A DNA stretch of 45,321 nt from Eubacteriales bacterium (lineage in GTDB: Bacteria; Bacillota; Clostridia; UBA1381), in assembly GCA_018384175.1 (NCBI GenBank), contig JAHAZB010000119.1:1-45321 (forward strand), given 5' to 3'. Within the stretch, counting starts at the first letter, position 1; every line of letters begins with the position of its first letter. A program made the position numbers and the translations under genes. Positions 45,253 through 45,321 of the stretch are shown here, in pieces. The notes below the pieces were generated by a model. The model saw only the letters and a program-made list of their open reading frames with translations. It ran no database searches and was not told where the DNA came from.

Positions 45253-45321
45253 TTGATTACCATCTCCTTAAATAATAATTGGTAATTTGATTATATAATA
45301 AATTTTGTAGATTTTCAATAC

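Noticed and set aside
45253-45321. Possible purine riboswitch upstream of the NCS2 permease
   Set aside because: Only 69 nt are available before the window ends, and no purine aptamer core was seen in them

Overview
This is a 45.3-kb low-GC Firmicutes window, most likely Clostridia (IspH-S1 fusion, SepF/YlmH/DivIVA, IreB, HydE/HydF). It is mostly ordinary chromosomal DNA. Left to right it contains: plsC and an ispH-S1 fusion; a TPP-riboswitch-controlled thiamine salvage operon (cytX-thiM-thiE-HAD-thiD); ireB and a PHP-type tyrosine phosphatase; rpmE, rpsO and pnp; an SLC13/ArsB-type transporter; a LysM-CAP protein; tRNA-Arg and tRNA-Leu, with an integrase remnant beside tRNA-Leu; rpmA/rplU divergent from rpsU/yqeY; tRNA-Thr; hydF; a 1.4-kaa tandem acyl-CoA dehydratase activase-like protein; a WYL regulator with an ECF S component; a Gfo/Idh oxidoreductase; a two-gene GCS2 ligase + glutathionylspermidine-synthase-like ATP-grasp cassette; mnmA-hydE-lon-engB; an HlyD-like protein; yggS-sepF-ylmH-divIVA-ileS; a Liv ABC transporter; and an NCS2 permease. 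The best candidates for undescribed biology are the GCS2 ligase + ATP-grasp cassette (a possible non-canonical thiol or gamma-glutamyl product), the very large tandem activase fusion, and two intergenic loci: a promoter-plus-terminator-bounded sRNA candidate at about 17.47-17.61 kb, and an odd inverted-repeat/micro-ORF region at about 15.92-16.22 kb. No CRISPR array, rRNA or intact mobile element was seen. All calls come from reading the sequence; no searches were run.
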